Positions 11,701 to 23,174 of a stretch of 64,000 nucleotides of DNA are shown piece by piece (positions within the stretch are counted from its first letter, which is position 1; each line of letters starts with the position of its first letter). Position numbers and translations under genes: made by a program. This DNA is from Cycas panzhihuaensis (taxonomy: Eukaryota; Cycadophyta): assembly GCA_023213395.1 (NCBI GenBank), contig CM041465.1:196981741-197045740 (forward strand). Reading direction: 5' to 3'. The notes under the pieces were generated by a model. That model saw only the letters and a list, made by a program, of their open reading frames with translations. It did not search any database and was not told the origin of the DNA.

Positions 11701-12075
11701 TGAAAGACAACAATAATAATGCACAAACACTAAACAAGCAATGAAGCCTGGAGAGAGTACAAGAGAACAACATAGATTTTTACATGGAAAACCCTGGCAG
11801 AGTGCCAAGGTAAAAAACGACTAGGCAAAGATCTTTCCTTTATTAGCAACAAGATCAAAAGTACATTTCTTGTTCATCTCAATATAACAGCTTGATTGGA
11901 CTTACATAAGAAAAACACCAACTCCAAAATTGTGCTAAAAAGCTACGCCAAAAAGCTGCACCACAAAGTTGCGCTAAAAAAAGTTGTGCCAAAAAGCAAA
12001 AAGGTGCAAGGAGAATTTTACACATTAGTTGTATAGTCATCATGTTGGTAACTAGAATTGGCTTCACATCCAACA
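11701..12075 (-). repeat. 5' LTR of copia B (375 bp)
   Basis: Runs from TGAAAG to CCAACA on the plus strand (TGTTGG...CTTTCA on the element strand). Only one copy is visible, so the ends rest on the primer-binding site and TG...CA termini. A degenerate AAAAAGYTGYRCCA-like motif repeats about four times near 11935-12000. Confidence 0.8.
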
Positions 12076-13495
12076 CTCAGTCTTAAATCTATTGAGGATT
12101 TTTTGAGTAACTCCCCCCTAAGGTACTATTTGATTCATTTCTCTTAAGTGAGTCCATCAAAAGATGTAGAGAACTCGGTAAGATGATCTCTAATTAGATG
12201 ATAATCCCTCCTAAGAAGGATATGAAGAGAAAGGATATTCCAACAAAAGGAATGATTGATGGTATTTGTATGTGGTTATCACTAATGTCCAAAGTGGTGT
12301 TCGGGTAGAAGAAGAACAAGAAAATGGAACTGATTAATGTTTATATAAGTTATTTAATCTAGAAAAAGAGGTCGTATGCGATTGGGTTGTGGTTGTAAGT
12401 TTGACTTTGATTTCCTAATTGATGAGATTATAGAAGTGGAAGAACTTGTAGATGGCGAGCTACCGAGTATATATTATGCTACAATTAATTCGGCTCTTAA
12501 CCATCTAGCTTGAGGGAACATCTATTAAGTCAGGTATGCTTGTATAGTTCAACTACTCCCATATTTAGTAGTCCAATTACTCAAATTTATTATTATGAAA
12601 TAATAAATAAGTTTTTTTGTGTCATAGAAAGAGCATTTAAGGAGCCCCAAAGGATCAATGAAGATGCGAGGGGCTAGTTGGAGGCAAAATAAAGGTTTTT
12701 TACTTGTTTCATGACTATTCCATGATATGGTTGCATGGGTATCAATGTTTTGCTTTCTACTTAACTCAATTTTCCCAAGATTGAATGTGTTTTCTAGAGA
12801 TTGTCAACAAATTTCTTCAATTTAAGCTTTGCTTACACCCAAAAGGGTAGAAGGCACCACACCATTGCAGGTGGGATATTGGGAAGTGAATTCGTGGCAA
12901 GAGATCCGTAAAACAGGAAATGAGGGCAAGATGTTTAACCTCAAGAAAACCCCTAAAAGATATTACAATTTGGATGGGTTGATAAACAACTATATAGAGG
13001 TCATACATATGTCTTGCCAAGTGCGCATGCCTAGATGCATTGGACATATAAGACTGGGTATGGCTAGCAGAGATTCGAATTGCTTCGGTAGAGTTCAGTA
13101 TGTCCAACTTAAAGAGTGATGAGCGTGATCTCTTTGTTCAAGTTTAGGGGAAGGGAGCATTCACCTCGTAAGGGATGTAATCAAGTTCAAGAAGAGGAGG
13201 ACCCAAGTGCAGGGGAAAACTATTGAACTTTCATTCGAACTCCCAGAGTCACATCCATCCACAAAAAGACTAAAGAATTCCTACCAAAAGAGGTTGGGGG
13301 AGATTAGAGGAGATTAAAAATAACTTAGGGGGATAAACTCCTATTGCAAACACAGGTAATGATGGCCAAGTTGTTGAGAACATTGTAAAAAATGGACCTC
13401 CATTCCATTAGGGACAGGCAATATAGCAAGAAAGGGACATGGTCTTGTATTAGAGTGAACATGACGATCAAGCTTAAGAATAAGATGGTGTTGGG
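12076..13495 (+). other. Unidentified decayed sequence H, left part
   Basis: Flanks gypsy G on its left and is continuous with 31743 onward once G and one target-site copy are removed. An open stretch at 12829-13119 (96 codons) has no recognisable domain, and short coding-like pieces around 12370-12510 and 13150-13480 are broken by stops. It may be an older retroelement or decayed gene; no function is assigned. Confidence 0.35.
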
Positions 13496-13500
13496 CTAGG

Positions 13501-14086
13501 TGTTGGTTCAAAATCTAGTACTCATGTCGTTTTGGACCATGGAAAAGTAGGAGCACATGCTTATTTTGATATGAGGAATGCAAGAACACACCATTAAAGG
13601 ACTGCATGTGGGAATGTGTGGTAGAAAATAGTGAAGAAAGCCAAGGAACAACTCTCAAGAATGAATATTAGGATACATTCCCAAAAAGAATGCACGCAGA
13701 TTAGAATGCATGCGAAATGCACATGCAAAATCGAGTCGTATATTCCAAACATGATGAAATCATCATTGACATACATACATACGATTGTACGGACATAATG
13801 TATGGTAATTGAGTGATTGTAATGAGAAATTAAGTGGAAAGGTACTTTTGTTATGAAAAGGAATGGTTGTGACCATAAGTCATAACCATTCCTCTAAAAG
13901 GCATGTAATTTGGTATTTATTAGGGCTTGTTCCACCATTTTGGAATGAGAGTCGGGTTACTTGATCTAATGATACATTCCCAAGTGTATAGGAATAATTA
14001 TTGAAGCATATGTTATGATTCATGTTAGGATGTGTCCATACAGAGTATTTTGTGCATATTGACTATTTCATGTGAATGTGTATTGG

Positions 14087-14132
<46 letters not shown>

Positions 14133-14263
14133 AATAATGATGTTATGATAATTGTATGAGCAAATGATAACGTGACTATGTTGACCAAGCCCTAACCAGA
14201 CTATCAACTAGTGACCCCTTGACACATGTATTCTCATAAGGGTAGTGAGAAGTAAAGTCAACA
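13501..14263 (+). repeat. 5' LTR of gypsy G (763 bp)
   Basis: Starts TGTTGG and ends TCAACA, aligning over most of its length with 30932-31737. It differs by a (TA)n expansion near 14089-14128, a missing segment of about 70 bp near 14040 and many substitutions, so the element is old. A 14-bp hairpin lies at 13860-13892. The following sequence (TTGGTTCTGTGGCC) is in primer-binding position but I cannot match it to a tRNA. Confidence 0.85.
14089..14128. repeat. (TA)n microsatellite inside LTR
   Basis: About 20 uninterrupted TA units, absent from the matching place in the 3' LTR of the same element, so it expanded after insertion. Confidence 0.95.
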
Positions 14264-16165
14264 TTGGTTCTGTGGCCTACGCCCATTGAGGGAGTTGGCC
14301 AAGAGTTTTGCTAGTGTATTATGTTCAAAGACCAAGGAACCCTAGCTGTTGTTGTGATGGTAGACTATAACTAGCCTTTGAAAGCTAGGGGACCTTCCAA
14401 TGCCATAAAAGAGGCCTTCGAAAGCAAGAGAGCCACCAAAAAGAACTTAGGGATTAGTGGAATGAAGCAGACAAAGAGCTTTAAGATGGTCAAGGAAAGC
14501 CAAGTTAAGAAGGGCTAGGATGGTAAGCCTCAATAAGAGCGACGAGACTAAGAGACAACCCGTTGAGGGATTTGAGACAAGTGGAGCCCAGACACCTCAA
14601 GAACAAGAAATCAGAAGATATGGGGTATAAATGGTACTAATACTTGCTCCAATTAGATCTGATATCATTAGTTTGAAAAGGAGGAAATTTTGAATGAAGA
14701 AAAATTGGAATAAAATAATATTTCTAAAAAAGAGGATGAAACCCTAGGGAAGGTGGAAGAAACAAGTGTAGAATATACTCTGAAGGACCTAAAGTGATCA
14801 CGAGAAGAAGGCAGAGGAGGGTCCCTCAACATATTGGGAAAACAAACTAACAAGATAGTTGTTTGAAGATTCGTTGGATAAGGAATCCGAGCAATCATAT
14901 TTAATAGTGACACCATTGATAATCCAGGTACCAGAAATGGTTGAACACATTCATTTGAAAACACCTTTTAAAAATTCCCTATTTAGAAGGGATAATGGCG
15001 GGGGAGTACACTGGGAATACCACCCAAATCTAGAATTGTGGAGAAAGCAGAGTTGTTATCCATAGACAAAGCAACCATATCCTTAGGAGGAGGAAATTCA
15101 CCATCTCTGGGAGGCATACCATTGAATTCACCAAGGAGGGACGACTTAGGGGAATTTAGAAAGTTGATTGTTGATGGCATGTCTGATGATGCAGAGCATG
15201 TGTATCTCTTTCAGAATTTGTTAGATATAAAGAAAATAAGTAATGAACAAGAAATAAAAGTAAGGTTTGCATGTACCCTAAGAGCAATACTATTGGCATG
15301 GTATAAAGAATTAGAGAAAGCATAATCATATGTGCAAATGTGAAGAAATTTTTTGAGAAGAGATTTAAAAAATTTTGCAGCAATGTGGCTATCAAAATTG
15401 CATTGAAGAAGAGCAAACAAAAGGGCAATGAATCAATCTTAACTTATATTAGTCATATGAAAATAATTGCGGCTAGTATGACAAATGAAACAATGACAGA
15501 CCACAACATGAAAAGTTATTTTGTCAGAGGTCTGAATGAGAAGCTAAGATCCATAATGCATACACATCCTTTGAAATCTTTCAAAATGCTCAAGAGCTAG
15601 CTTTGGATTTTAAGGTAGAGATGGTTGTCCAAATAGGAGGGCACAACGCATTGCTTCTTAAATTACAAGAGGAACTAAGAGAATTGAAACAAAACTAGTG
15701 CAATAAGCTTATCTATCAGATAGAGAAAAAAGAGGAGGAATAGAAAATCAAAACTTTGAGAAAAGACACTACATGATTGAAAGAGGAGGAGAGTAAAAGG
15801 AAAAATGGGAAGGAATTCACAATAGAAAAATGGTGTTACATTAGTGAAGAGGACTCACATTCTACAAAGGAATATGAGTTGAACCCCAAAACAATGTAAT
15901 AAGGAAATAAGACAAGTAATGTCACGTTTGTGACATAAGCGACCATAACACTAAAGATTGTTATTTCAACTCGAGGGAAAGGAGTTATATAGGCCGAGGA
16001 AGAGGAAGAGAAACTGGCTTAGCAAGAGTACCACTAATGGGAAGTGGTACTCATGTATGCTACCAAAAGTACATTGGAAGTGTAAAAAAAACCACTAATG
16101 GGAAGATGTTTGATATGCTTAGAGTTTAGCCATTGGAAATCAGAATGCCTGATAGCTAGGGCACA
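14264..16165 (+). pseudogene. Leader and gag (N-terminal part) of gypsy G
   Basis: 14264-14690 is leader. Gag-like coding follows with stops: 15038-15325 has DDAEHVYLFQNLLDIKK and RAILLAWYKELEKA; 15340-15600 has KKFFEKRFKKF and LTYISHMKIIAASM, matching the plant Retrotrans_gag pattern. A decayed zinc knuckle (CLEFSHWKSEC) lies at about 16117-16150, and the frame is cut by copia D at 16170. It resumes at 23739 after one copy of the CAAAC duplication. Confidence 0.82.
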
Positions 16166-16170
16166 CAAAC

Positions 16171-16753
16171 TGTTAAACCTTATGTTTATATGTTAAGCTT
16201 ATGTACTTTATATTTATGTATCATGTGTGCACTTTAATGCTTATGTGCACTTTTGCACTTTAGGGTTGATTTTATCACTTAAGTGATAAAGTACACACCC
16301 ACTTTATGACTAGTGACATAAACGTTGTCACTTATGTCACTTGAGGGTCAAATGACCCCATTGCACTTTTGCTCACACAAGAGCTTCCAAAAGGACACAT
16401 GTCCATCATCCAAGGCATGTATCTTGGATGTTTGACACTTGTCTTGGATGTTTGACACTTGTCAAACATCCAAGGCCTTAGGTCTCTCATCTCACTCTAT
16501 ATAATGAGACCTCTCCTTCATTGTTGCACATTCAAGAGTTGGAGCTCATTGTTATTCTATCAGTTTGCTAATCAAGCTGAAAGCATTCTTTGGTTGTTGG
16601 ACTAATTCCAACACCCCATCTTTGGTATTGTGATCTTGCTACTATTTCTCTTTGAGTTCTTTAAGTTCTTTGTTGTTTATGCTTAATGCATTTAATGGTA
16701 TTGTGCTTTGTTAAAGATCTTGGACCTATGTGGCCATTAGGCCCATTCTAACA
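16171..16753 (+). repeat. 5' LTR of copia D (583 bp)
   Basis: TGTTAA...TAACA ends. It holds a perfect 20-bp palindrome at 16271-16290, a 15-bp-arm hairpin at 16443-16474, and a TATA-like box (TATATAAT) near 16499. It is 24 bp longer than the 3' LTR, chiefly from a local tandem duplication of about 20 bp at 16431-16460. Confidence 0.95.
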
Positions 16754-16755
16754 AT

Positions 16756-16767
16756 TGGTATCAGAGC
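16756..16767 (+). other. Primer-binding site of copia D (initiator tRNA-Met)
   Basis: Exact TGGTATCAGAGC two bases after the LTR end. Confidence 0.95.
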
Positions 16768-19027
16768 TTATGGAAATCTTTTGTGTTTGAGCTTTGATTT
16801 GTTAGCTTTAATGTTGTCCATTCTTGGCACATTCTTGTTCCACTTGGAGACAGACAGATACATGGCTGATTTCTGCACTTAAGGCTGCTGTCCATTCTAG
16901 GAAATTTGTCCTCTCATCACATTGTTGTCCTCTGTTTTCTTGCATCCATACTTGGGCCTGCATATTTGTACTCTGTCCCATACTTGTCTGCTAGACTTGC
17001 ATACTTGAAATCCACACTGAGACTACACCCTCTCTCGAATTCTGCTCTTTGCTGTACATTGTACACCAGGAAATCAGCCCATTAAAGGGGCCTGTCCACA
17101 GAATTTTGGAACTCTGCTCCTGTCTTTATTAACTTTGCCCAAGGGGCACATCCTGATTACGCCTTGCACACAGGAGAGCCCTGCCTCTGTCCCCATACAA
17201 GACCTGTTGCTACAAGAGGATCTGCACATACTTGAGGACCCAGACACGGGACTGTCCCTGCTTACTACGCACAGCCAAACCTGCTGTCTGTCCCTGCCTC
17301 TATCTTAGTGCACTGTCTGCACGTAGTACCCTCGGGAGGTCACGCGGAACCTGCTGTCTGTCCCTGCCTCTGTCTCAGCGCATTGTCTGCACGTAATGCC
17401 CACAGAGGGTCTGCGGAGGAACCTTCCGGAAGAGAGGACGAGTCCTCACACAGGCGCAACCCGACGGAGCCAAGACTCGGCCTGGAAGAACGGACGTACT
17501 TTCACGGGAGGACGGGAGGAAGAGAACACAGACCCACATGGGGTCTCACGCAGACATTCCAGAAGCTTTCGGAAGAAGAAAGAGATCCGCACGGCTGTGC
17601 ACGGGGGGACGCACCCCTCACGGCCAGTCTTGCACCCAGATCGAGACAGTGGGGCCCACACGGGCCCACAAGGAAAATTCCACGGAAAGAGCCACCCCCG
17701 CCAATTTTCTTATATTTTTTTGGCTTTTTAGCCTAAAGCTTTTGGATAATATGCATTTTAGCATATTCCAAAGTATATGCTTAAATTGATCAAGTTTTTT
17801 TTATAAAGTGTTTTTTTTTTTTTAGAAAAATTATTTTCAAAGGGTCCTTTATACTCTAAGAGGAATTTTTGATCAAGGGGCGGCTTAATGCTCTAAGTGG
17901 CCTTACATCATTTCAGCTATTTGAAGACTGTAGATATTGGCAGCCTTAATTGCCTTAAGATTTTTTTTAATGAGATTTAATCTCATTTTTAAAGCCTTTT
18001 TTGTGGCTCACTAAAGTACTTTTTCAGTAATTAAAACGATTAAAATTTCTTTGATGGAAATAGGACTCAACGAATGACTCATGCTAGGTCATTCTCCTCT
18101 CATTAAAGTTTGATGTTGCATGATTTAAATGCTTAAAAAGACTCCCTGCGAGGTGTTTTAATGAGGCAAAGTTACAAAAAAAAGTTGATTTTCAACTTTT
18201 ATTTTATGCCTTTTTAAGCTCATTTAGCACTTTGTTTAATGCTATTAAAGCATCAAAAGCTTAAATAAAGTGATCAAAAAGCATGTTCATATTGTAAAGG
18301 TGATAAACATCACCATTTGAGTTGATTTTTTGGCACCTTTCATGGTGACCTTAGCCTTCAAAAATCTCAAAAAGAAGGTTGAATTTGGTACTTAATAAAA
18401 TCACATTTTTGGTTGGATTGTTGAGACTATTTTAAAGTCTCAACAACTTGCTGCTTGGAGTTCGTTTGGTGTTTGGAGCACATTGAGTACACTTGGCTAG
18501 TGGTTTCTTCTCTACATCGGCTTTGGAGCATTAAAAAGAACCCACATCTGCTATCTTCATCAAAGGTTTTTGCATCATTTTTTCACTAAGTACTGAAAAG
18601 TACTTACATTATTGTACTCAAGCATTCAAAGCATTTTACTTGGATCACAAAAGCACTTAAAAACACTTAATAAAAGTGCTCATTCTCTCATGTACTTGCT
18701 TCTTAAGAAGCCTTCATTGTAAGCTACATCATACCATTAAAGCTAAGTACATAATCCAAGTAAAAGTACCTTAAAATTTACTTTAAAAATTGTCTAAAAG
18801 TGAATTTTAAAATCTGGCTGGAGAGGCTCGAAAAAGGTTGAATCCTTGCCTCTGCTACACTTAACTTTGGACCAACTCAATAGCCGAAGTCCTCCACCCC
18901 TCATCACTCCACCAGTTGTTGGATCTTCTTGTAAAATCAGGATTGGTGGTGTTGTTAGAAGGTGGAACTTAAGCGACAAAGCTTTGAAGTTACCAAGTTA
19001 TTTGTTAGCTTTTAAACAAGTGGAAAA
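16768..19027 (+). other. Leader of copia D with GC-rich 5' module
   Basis: 16768-17735 is a GC-rich module without detectable similarity to the same position in element E. It includes two direct copies, 70 bp apart, of a segment starting CCTGCTGTCTG at 17280 and 17350. A 142-codon open stretch (17308-17736) has no recognised domain and probably reflects base composition. 17736-19027 is AT-rich and aligns with the E leader (40334-41580), including an 11-bp-arm hairpin at 18418-18446. A long leader with possible structured packaging or initiation sites is plausible but unproven. Confidence 0.7.
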
Positions 19028-20047
19028 ATGGCTGCCATTAACATGCTCAATGCATGCACAATAAGGCTAACGGGACAAGCAAATTATCAAGAATGGAAAA
19101 GAATTACACAAAATCTCTTGATAATGAATGAATTTTGGGGATATGTTTCTGGAAGAATCCCCAATCCTGCACTTGTTAATGATGATGAAGTTGATTATGA
19201 ACGTGTTGCTGCTTGGGAGGTCAAAGACGAGATTGCTTTGGCATTTATTCATATGATTGTGGATGTACATGTAGATCAAAATATCTCTTCTGCTAAATTT
19301 TCTAAAGAAGCTTGGGACACATTGTCCTCACTGTATGAAAGGCGAGATAAAGCTCGCATTTTGATGATAAAAGCCAAATTGTATTCTGTCAAATTTGTAA
19401 AGCCAATGTCGGCATTTTTGTCCTCCATTAAGGAGGTTTGTAATGAATTGAATACTTTAGGTAGTCCTGCTACAAGGGATGAACTCATCACATCCATCAC
19501 AAAAGCATTGCCAAAGGACTACAACGGCTTCATATCATCTACCACTTGAGATGGTTCACTAAAGCAAATGACATTCAATGAACTTGAAAGCTTATTGCTT
19601 CAAGAAGAACATATTTATGCTAAGGATAATGAAGAACCATCTACTCCAGGTGCTTTCACGGCCAAGGCAAAGGCCAATCAAATCTTCAAACCTGCATTCA
19701 CAAAGCAGTTTAGAAACATGAACATTGGATCTTCTAAGTCCAATGTTGTGTGTCATTATTGTGGAAAACCTGGCCACGTTGCACCTGATTGCAGAAAGAA
19801 GCAGGCGGATCTACGACGACAGCAGCAGCAGCAACAGCCACAAGGACAAAGACAACAGCAGCCAAGGCAACAATTTCAACAAAGATTCCAGCAGCCAGAT
19901 CAGCAGCAGAATCCCCCTCGACCAAATCGAGGTGCCTATCGAGGATGTCCAAGAGGAAAGGGGGGTCAAAGAGGTGGCTACCAATGCCACTTTAATCAGT
20001 TTGCCAATGAAGACAAACTGCTTTTGATATCAGTCATCCAAGGTTGA
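19028..20047 (+). pseudogene. gag of copia D
   Basis: ATG at 19028 opens MAAINMLNACTIRLTGQANY, shared with E. The frame is open for 173 codons, meets one in-frame TGA at 19547-19549 where E has an Arg codon, then stays open to 20047. Domains in order: DUF4219-like N-terminus, UBN2 gag domain (about residues 60-200), zinc knuckle CHYCGKPGHVAPDC with all ligands, and a Gln-rich then Arg/Gly-rich tail. A frameshift near 20030-20043 separates it from protease. Confidence 0.93.
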
Positions 20048-21548
20048 TCACACTTGGATTGTTGATTCAGGAGCTTCTCAACATATGACAGGGAGTGAAG
20101 AACTCCTATGCAATATTAAGGAAGGTAAAGGTCAATAAGTGACCTTTGGAAATAATGAATCTGTTGAGATTTCAGGCATAGGCACTATAGCTCCTTTCCA
20201 TTCTTCACAAAATCCTTCCTCATCATTTCCCAATAGTGATGCCTACTTCATTCCTTCCATGGAGAAGAATTTGCTATCTGTTAGCCAGTTGGACAAGCAA
20301 CAGATGAGCGTATTATTCAAAAATGGGAAATGGATCATTAGTGGCAAAGATGACCAGATCGTAGTTGTTGCCTATGAGGATGAAGGTCTTTACAAGTTGG
20401 ATGCCAATAACATTACACTTGATTCTGCTTATTCTGGTTCCATATCTTTGTCAAAAATGCAATTTTGGTATCAATGTCTAGGTCACTTAAGCCAAGATAA
20501 TTTGAAGCAGATGATAAACAAAAACATGGTATATGGGCTTCCAAAGCTGTATGGTTCAAAATGTCTTTGTGAAGCTTGCATAATGGGGACACATCATCGG
20601 TTGCCTTTTCCTAAAGGCAAAGCATGGCATGCATCTTATCCATTGCAGTTAGTTCACTCAGACTTATGTGGACCCATGTCCACTCAATCCTTTGGAGGAG
20701 CATTGTATTACATATCTTTCATTGATGACTTCTCTCATAAAGTCTGGGTCTACTTCCTAAAGCAAAAATCAAAGGCTTTCTCCAAGTTCAAAGACTTTAA
20801 AGCTGAAGTAGAAAATAAATCTGGCTACTCAATTGGGACATTAAGGTCAGATAATGGAGGTGAATTCACTTCAAATAAATTCAACCAATTTTGCAAGGAT
20901 AATGGAATTTGGAGACAACTCATAGTTCCTCATACTCCTCAACAAAATGGAGTCTCCGAAAGAATGAACAGAACTTTGGCTAATAAAGCCAAAACAATGA
21001 TGCATGTGAAAGGACTTCCAAGAGCTTATTGGGCCGAAGCATTTCACACAGTAGCCTATGTGGCCAATCAGAGTCCTACTACTGTAGTGACCAACATCAC
21101 ACCTGAGGAGGCATGGACTGGTAAGAAACTGACTATCAGCCATTTGAGGACATTCGGGTGCACTGCATATATGCACATACCAGATCAACAAAGAACAAAG
21201 TTGGATAAACATAGTCTTAAATGCATCTTTGTAGGATATACCATTCATAACAAGGCCTACAAGTTGTATGATCTAGTTGGGAGAAAAATGCATCTCTCAA
21301 GAGATGTAATCTTTGTTGAGGATGATCAGAAAGAGTTGGATGTGGCATCAATCCAACCCCCCATTGATAAAGGTAAAAAGATTGTTGAGGACTTCCCTCC
21401 CTCTCAATCTTATACACCATGTACTTCATCTGCACCTCCTATACCATCTACTTCATCTTCATCTGCTCCACTTGAACCTTCCACTTCATCTTCTGTTGAT
21501 CATTCACTTAGATCAAAAGACATTGAGGTTCATGCTACTTCTTTTTAA
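20043..21548 (+). pseudogene. Protease and integrase of copia D
   Basis: Protease begins WIVDSGASQHMTG with the catalytic Asp-Ser-Gly intact. One TAA at 20136-20138 interrupts it; beyond that 20139-21548 is open. Counted from 20139: GAG-pre-integrase motif at residues 109-120, integrase core with Asp175 (HSDLCGP), Asp238 (LRSDNGGEF) and Glu274 (NGVSERMNRT), so the catalytic triad is complete. A Ser/Pro-rich linker follows, ending at TAA 21546-21548, with another stop (TGA) at 21561. The same frame continues into reverse transcriptase. Confidence 0.93.
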
Positions 21549-21644
21549 AAGTTACCAAAATGATATACTCAAACGGTACAGGATGGTCATATTATTGAAG
21601 GGAAACGTCCATCTAAGTATAGGCAGCAAACAAACTTTGCACTT

Positions 21645-23072
21645 ATGGTTGAAGTGCTTTCTATTGATGACCCTTCTACTTTTGAAGAGGCTTCACAAAA
21701 TGATAATTGGAAAGCTGCCATGGATGAGGAGATCCATTCTATTCACAAGAATGGCACATGGGATTTGGTCGAATTGCCTCTACACAAACAGGCAATCAGT
21801 TGTAAATGGGTCTACAAGACCAAATTTCATTTTGATGGGACACTTAAGCGTCAGAAGGCACGACTTGTAGCAAAGGGATTCAAACAAAAGGAAGGCATCG
21901 ATTATGAGGAGACCTTTGCACCAGTAGCAAACATGAACACCATCAGACTCCTCATGGCCTTAGCTGCACAATGCAAATGGCCAGTATATCAGATGGACGT
22001 GAAGAGCGCCTTTTTAAACGACGACCTTCAAGAGGAGGTATACTTGGAGCAACCTCTTGGTTATAAAGAACAAGGCAAGGAGCATCTTGTATGTTGCCTC
22101 AAGAAGGCTTTGTATGGCTTGAAACAAGCTCCTAGGGCATGGCATTCAAAAATCGATGAATACTTCTTGAGACATGGGTTTCATCGATCAAAATCTGATC
22201 CAAACTTGTATATCAAACATGAACAACACCATGTCATTTATATTGCCTTGTATGTAGATGACTTAGTGATCCGTGATGACACTAAGCTCATCAATGTTCT
22301 CCAGGATGACTTGAAGAGAAGTTTCGAGATGATTGATCTTGGACTTGGCAGCAGCCAGGCTATATCTTCATTTCCCAAGCAAAATATTCTTGGGACATCT
22401 TGCAGAGGTTCAGGATGCATGACTGCAAGACGCCTACACCCATGGAGAACGGTACCAAGCTTACTCTTAATGAGGAAGCTGAACCAGCAGATCCCACTCT
22501 TTATCGACAGTTGATTGGTAGTTTGATATATCTCACCAACACTCGTCCAGATATTTCATTTGCAGTTGGGATTTGCTCTCGTTTCATGTCTCAACCCAAT
22601 CAAGCACTGAAAGAAGAAACGCATACTCAAGTACATCAAAGGTACATTGCAGCTTGGACTTGAGTATGCACATAATGAGAACTTCACTTTGGAGGGGTTC
22701 TCTGATTCTGATTGGGCTGGATGCCAGGATAGCAGGAAGTCAACCTCGGGTTACTGTTTTATCCTTGGTTCAGCAGCTGTTTCATGGAGTTGCAAGAAGC
22801 AACCAAATGTTACCTTGTCCTCCACTGAAGCAGAGTACAAAGCTGCAGTCAGTGCAGCTTGCGAGGCTATCTGGCTACGACGGATTCTTGGTGAGCTTGG
22901 ATTTCCGCAGGAGCAGCCTACCAGTATTCATTGCGACAATCAGAGTGTCCTCAAGCTAACTAAGAATCCAGTCTTCCATACACGGACCAAGCATATTGAA
23001 GTTCACCACCATTTCATCAGAGAGCATGTACACGGTAGTGAGATCAATCTTCAATATCGACCAACGGAGTAG
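21645..23072 (+). pseudogene. Reverse transcriptase-RNase H of copia D
   Basis: 21645-22330 encodes the fingers and palm: [50 protein letters not shown] and an intact YVDDLVI. One residue is lost just after the active site compared with E. A deletion and frameshift after MIDLGL (about 22345) removes the HYFLG region; another frameshift lies near 22600. RNase H (22647-23072) keeps [17 protein letters not shown] and HCDNQS, ending at a TAG that truncates the tail. Confidence 0.92.
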
Positions 23073-23162
23073 CAGACGGCATATATCTTTACCAAGTCAC
23101 TTGGTAGAAAGAAATTTGTAAAATTTAGAGATGGTCTAGGGGTCCGACTTAACATTATAAAC

Positions 23163-23174
23163 AATAAGGGGGGG
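23163..23174 (+). other. Polypurine tract of copia D
   Basis: Purine run AATAAGGGGGGG immediately before the 3' LTR. Confidence 0.9.

Larger units (their letters stand above)
10302..12075 (-). mobile_element. Ty1/copia retrotransposon B, 5' portion
   Basis: On the minus strand: 5' LTR (11701-12075), primer-binding site, gag, zinc knuckle, protease and the start of the GAG-pre-integrase domain, where it stops at the gypsy C LTR. The rest may lie left of the window beyond C. Confidence 0.85.

Noticed and set aside
14264-14280. Primer-binding site of gypsy G
   Set aside because: TTGGTTCTGTGGCC follows the LTR, but I cannot match it to a specific plant tRNA, so no site is called.
16756-16767. 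tRNA-like TGGTATCAGAGC motifs as tRNA genes
   Set aside because: Only 12 nt complementary to a tRNA 3' end and each adjoins an LTR; they are primer-binding sites. No full tRNA gene was seen.
17308-17736. 142-codon open frame in the D leader as a possible gene
   Set aside because: Overlapping long frames on both strands in the same GC-rich stretch suggest a composition effect; no domain, and absent from element E.
20871-21248. Antisense open frame opposite copia D integrase (and similar ones opposite other elements)
   Set aside because: These are shadows of the conserved sense frame; the sense strand shows the domain motifs.
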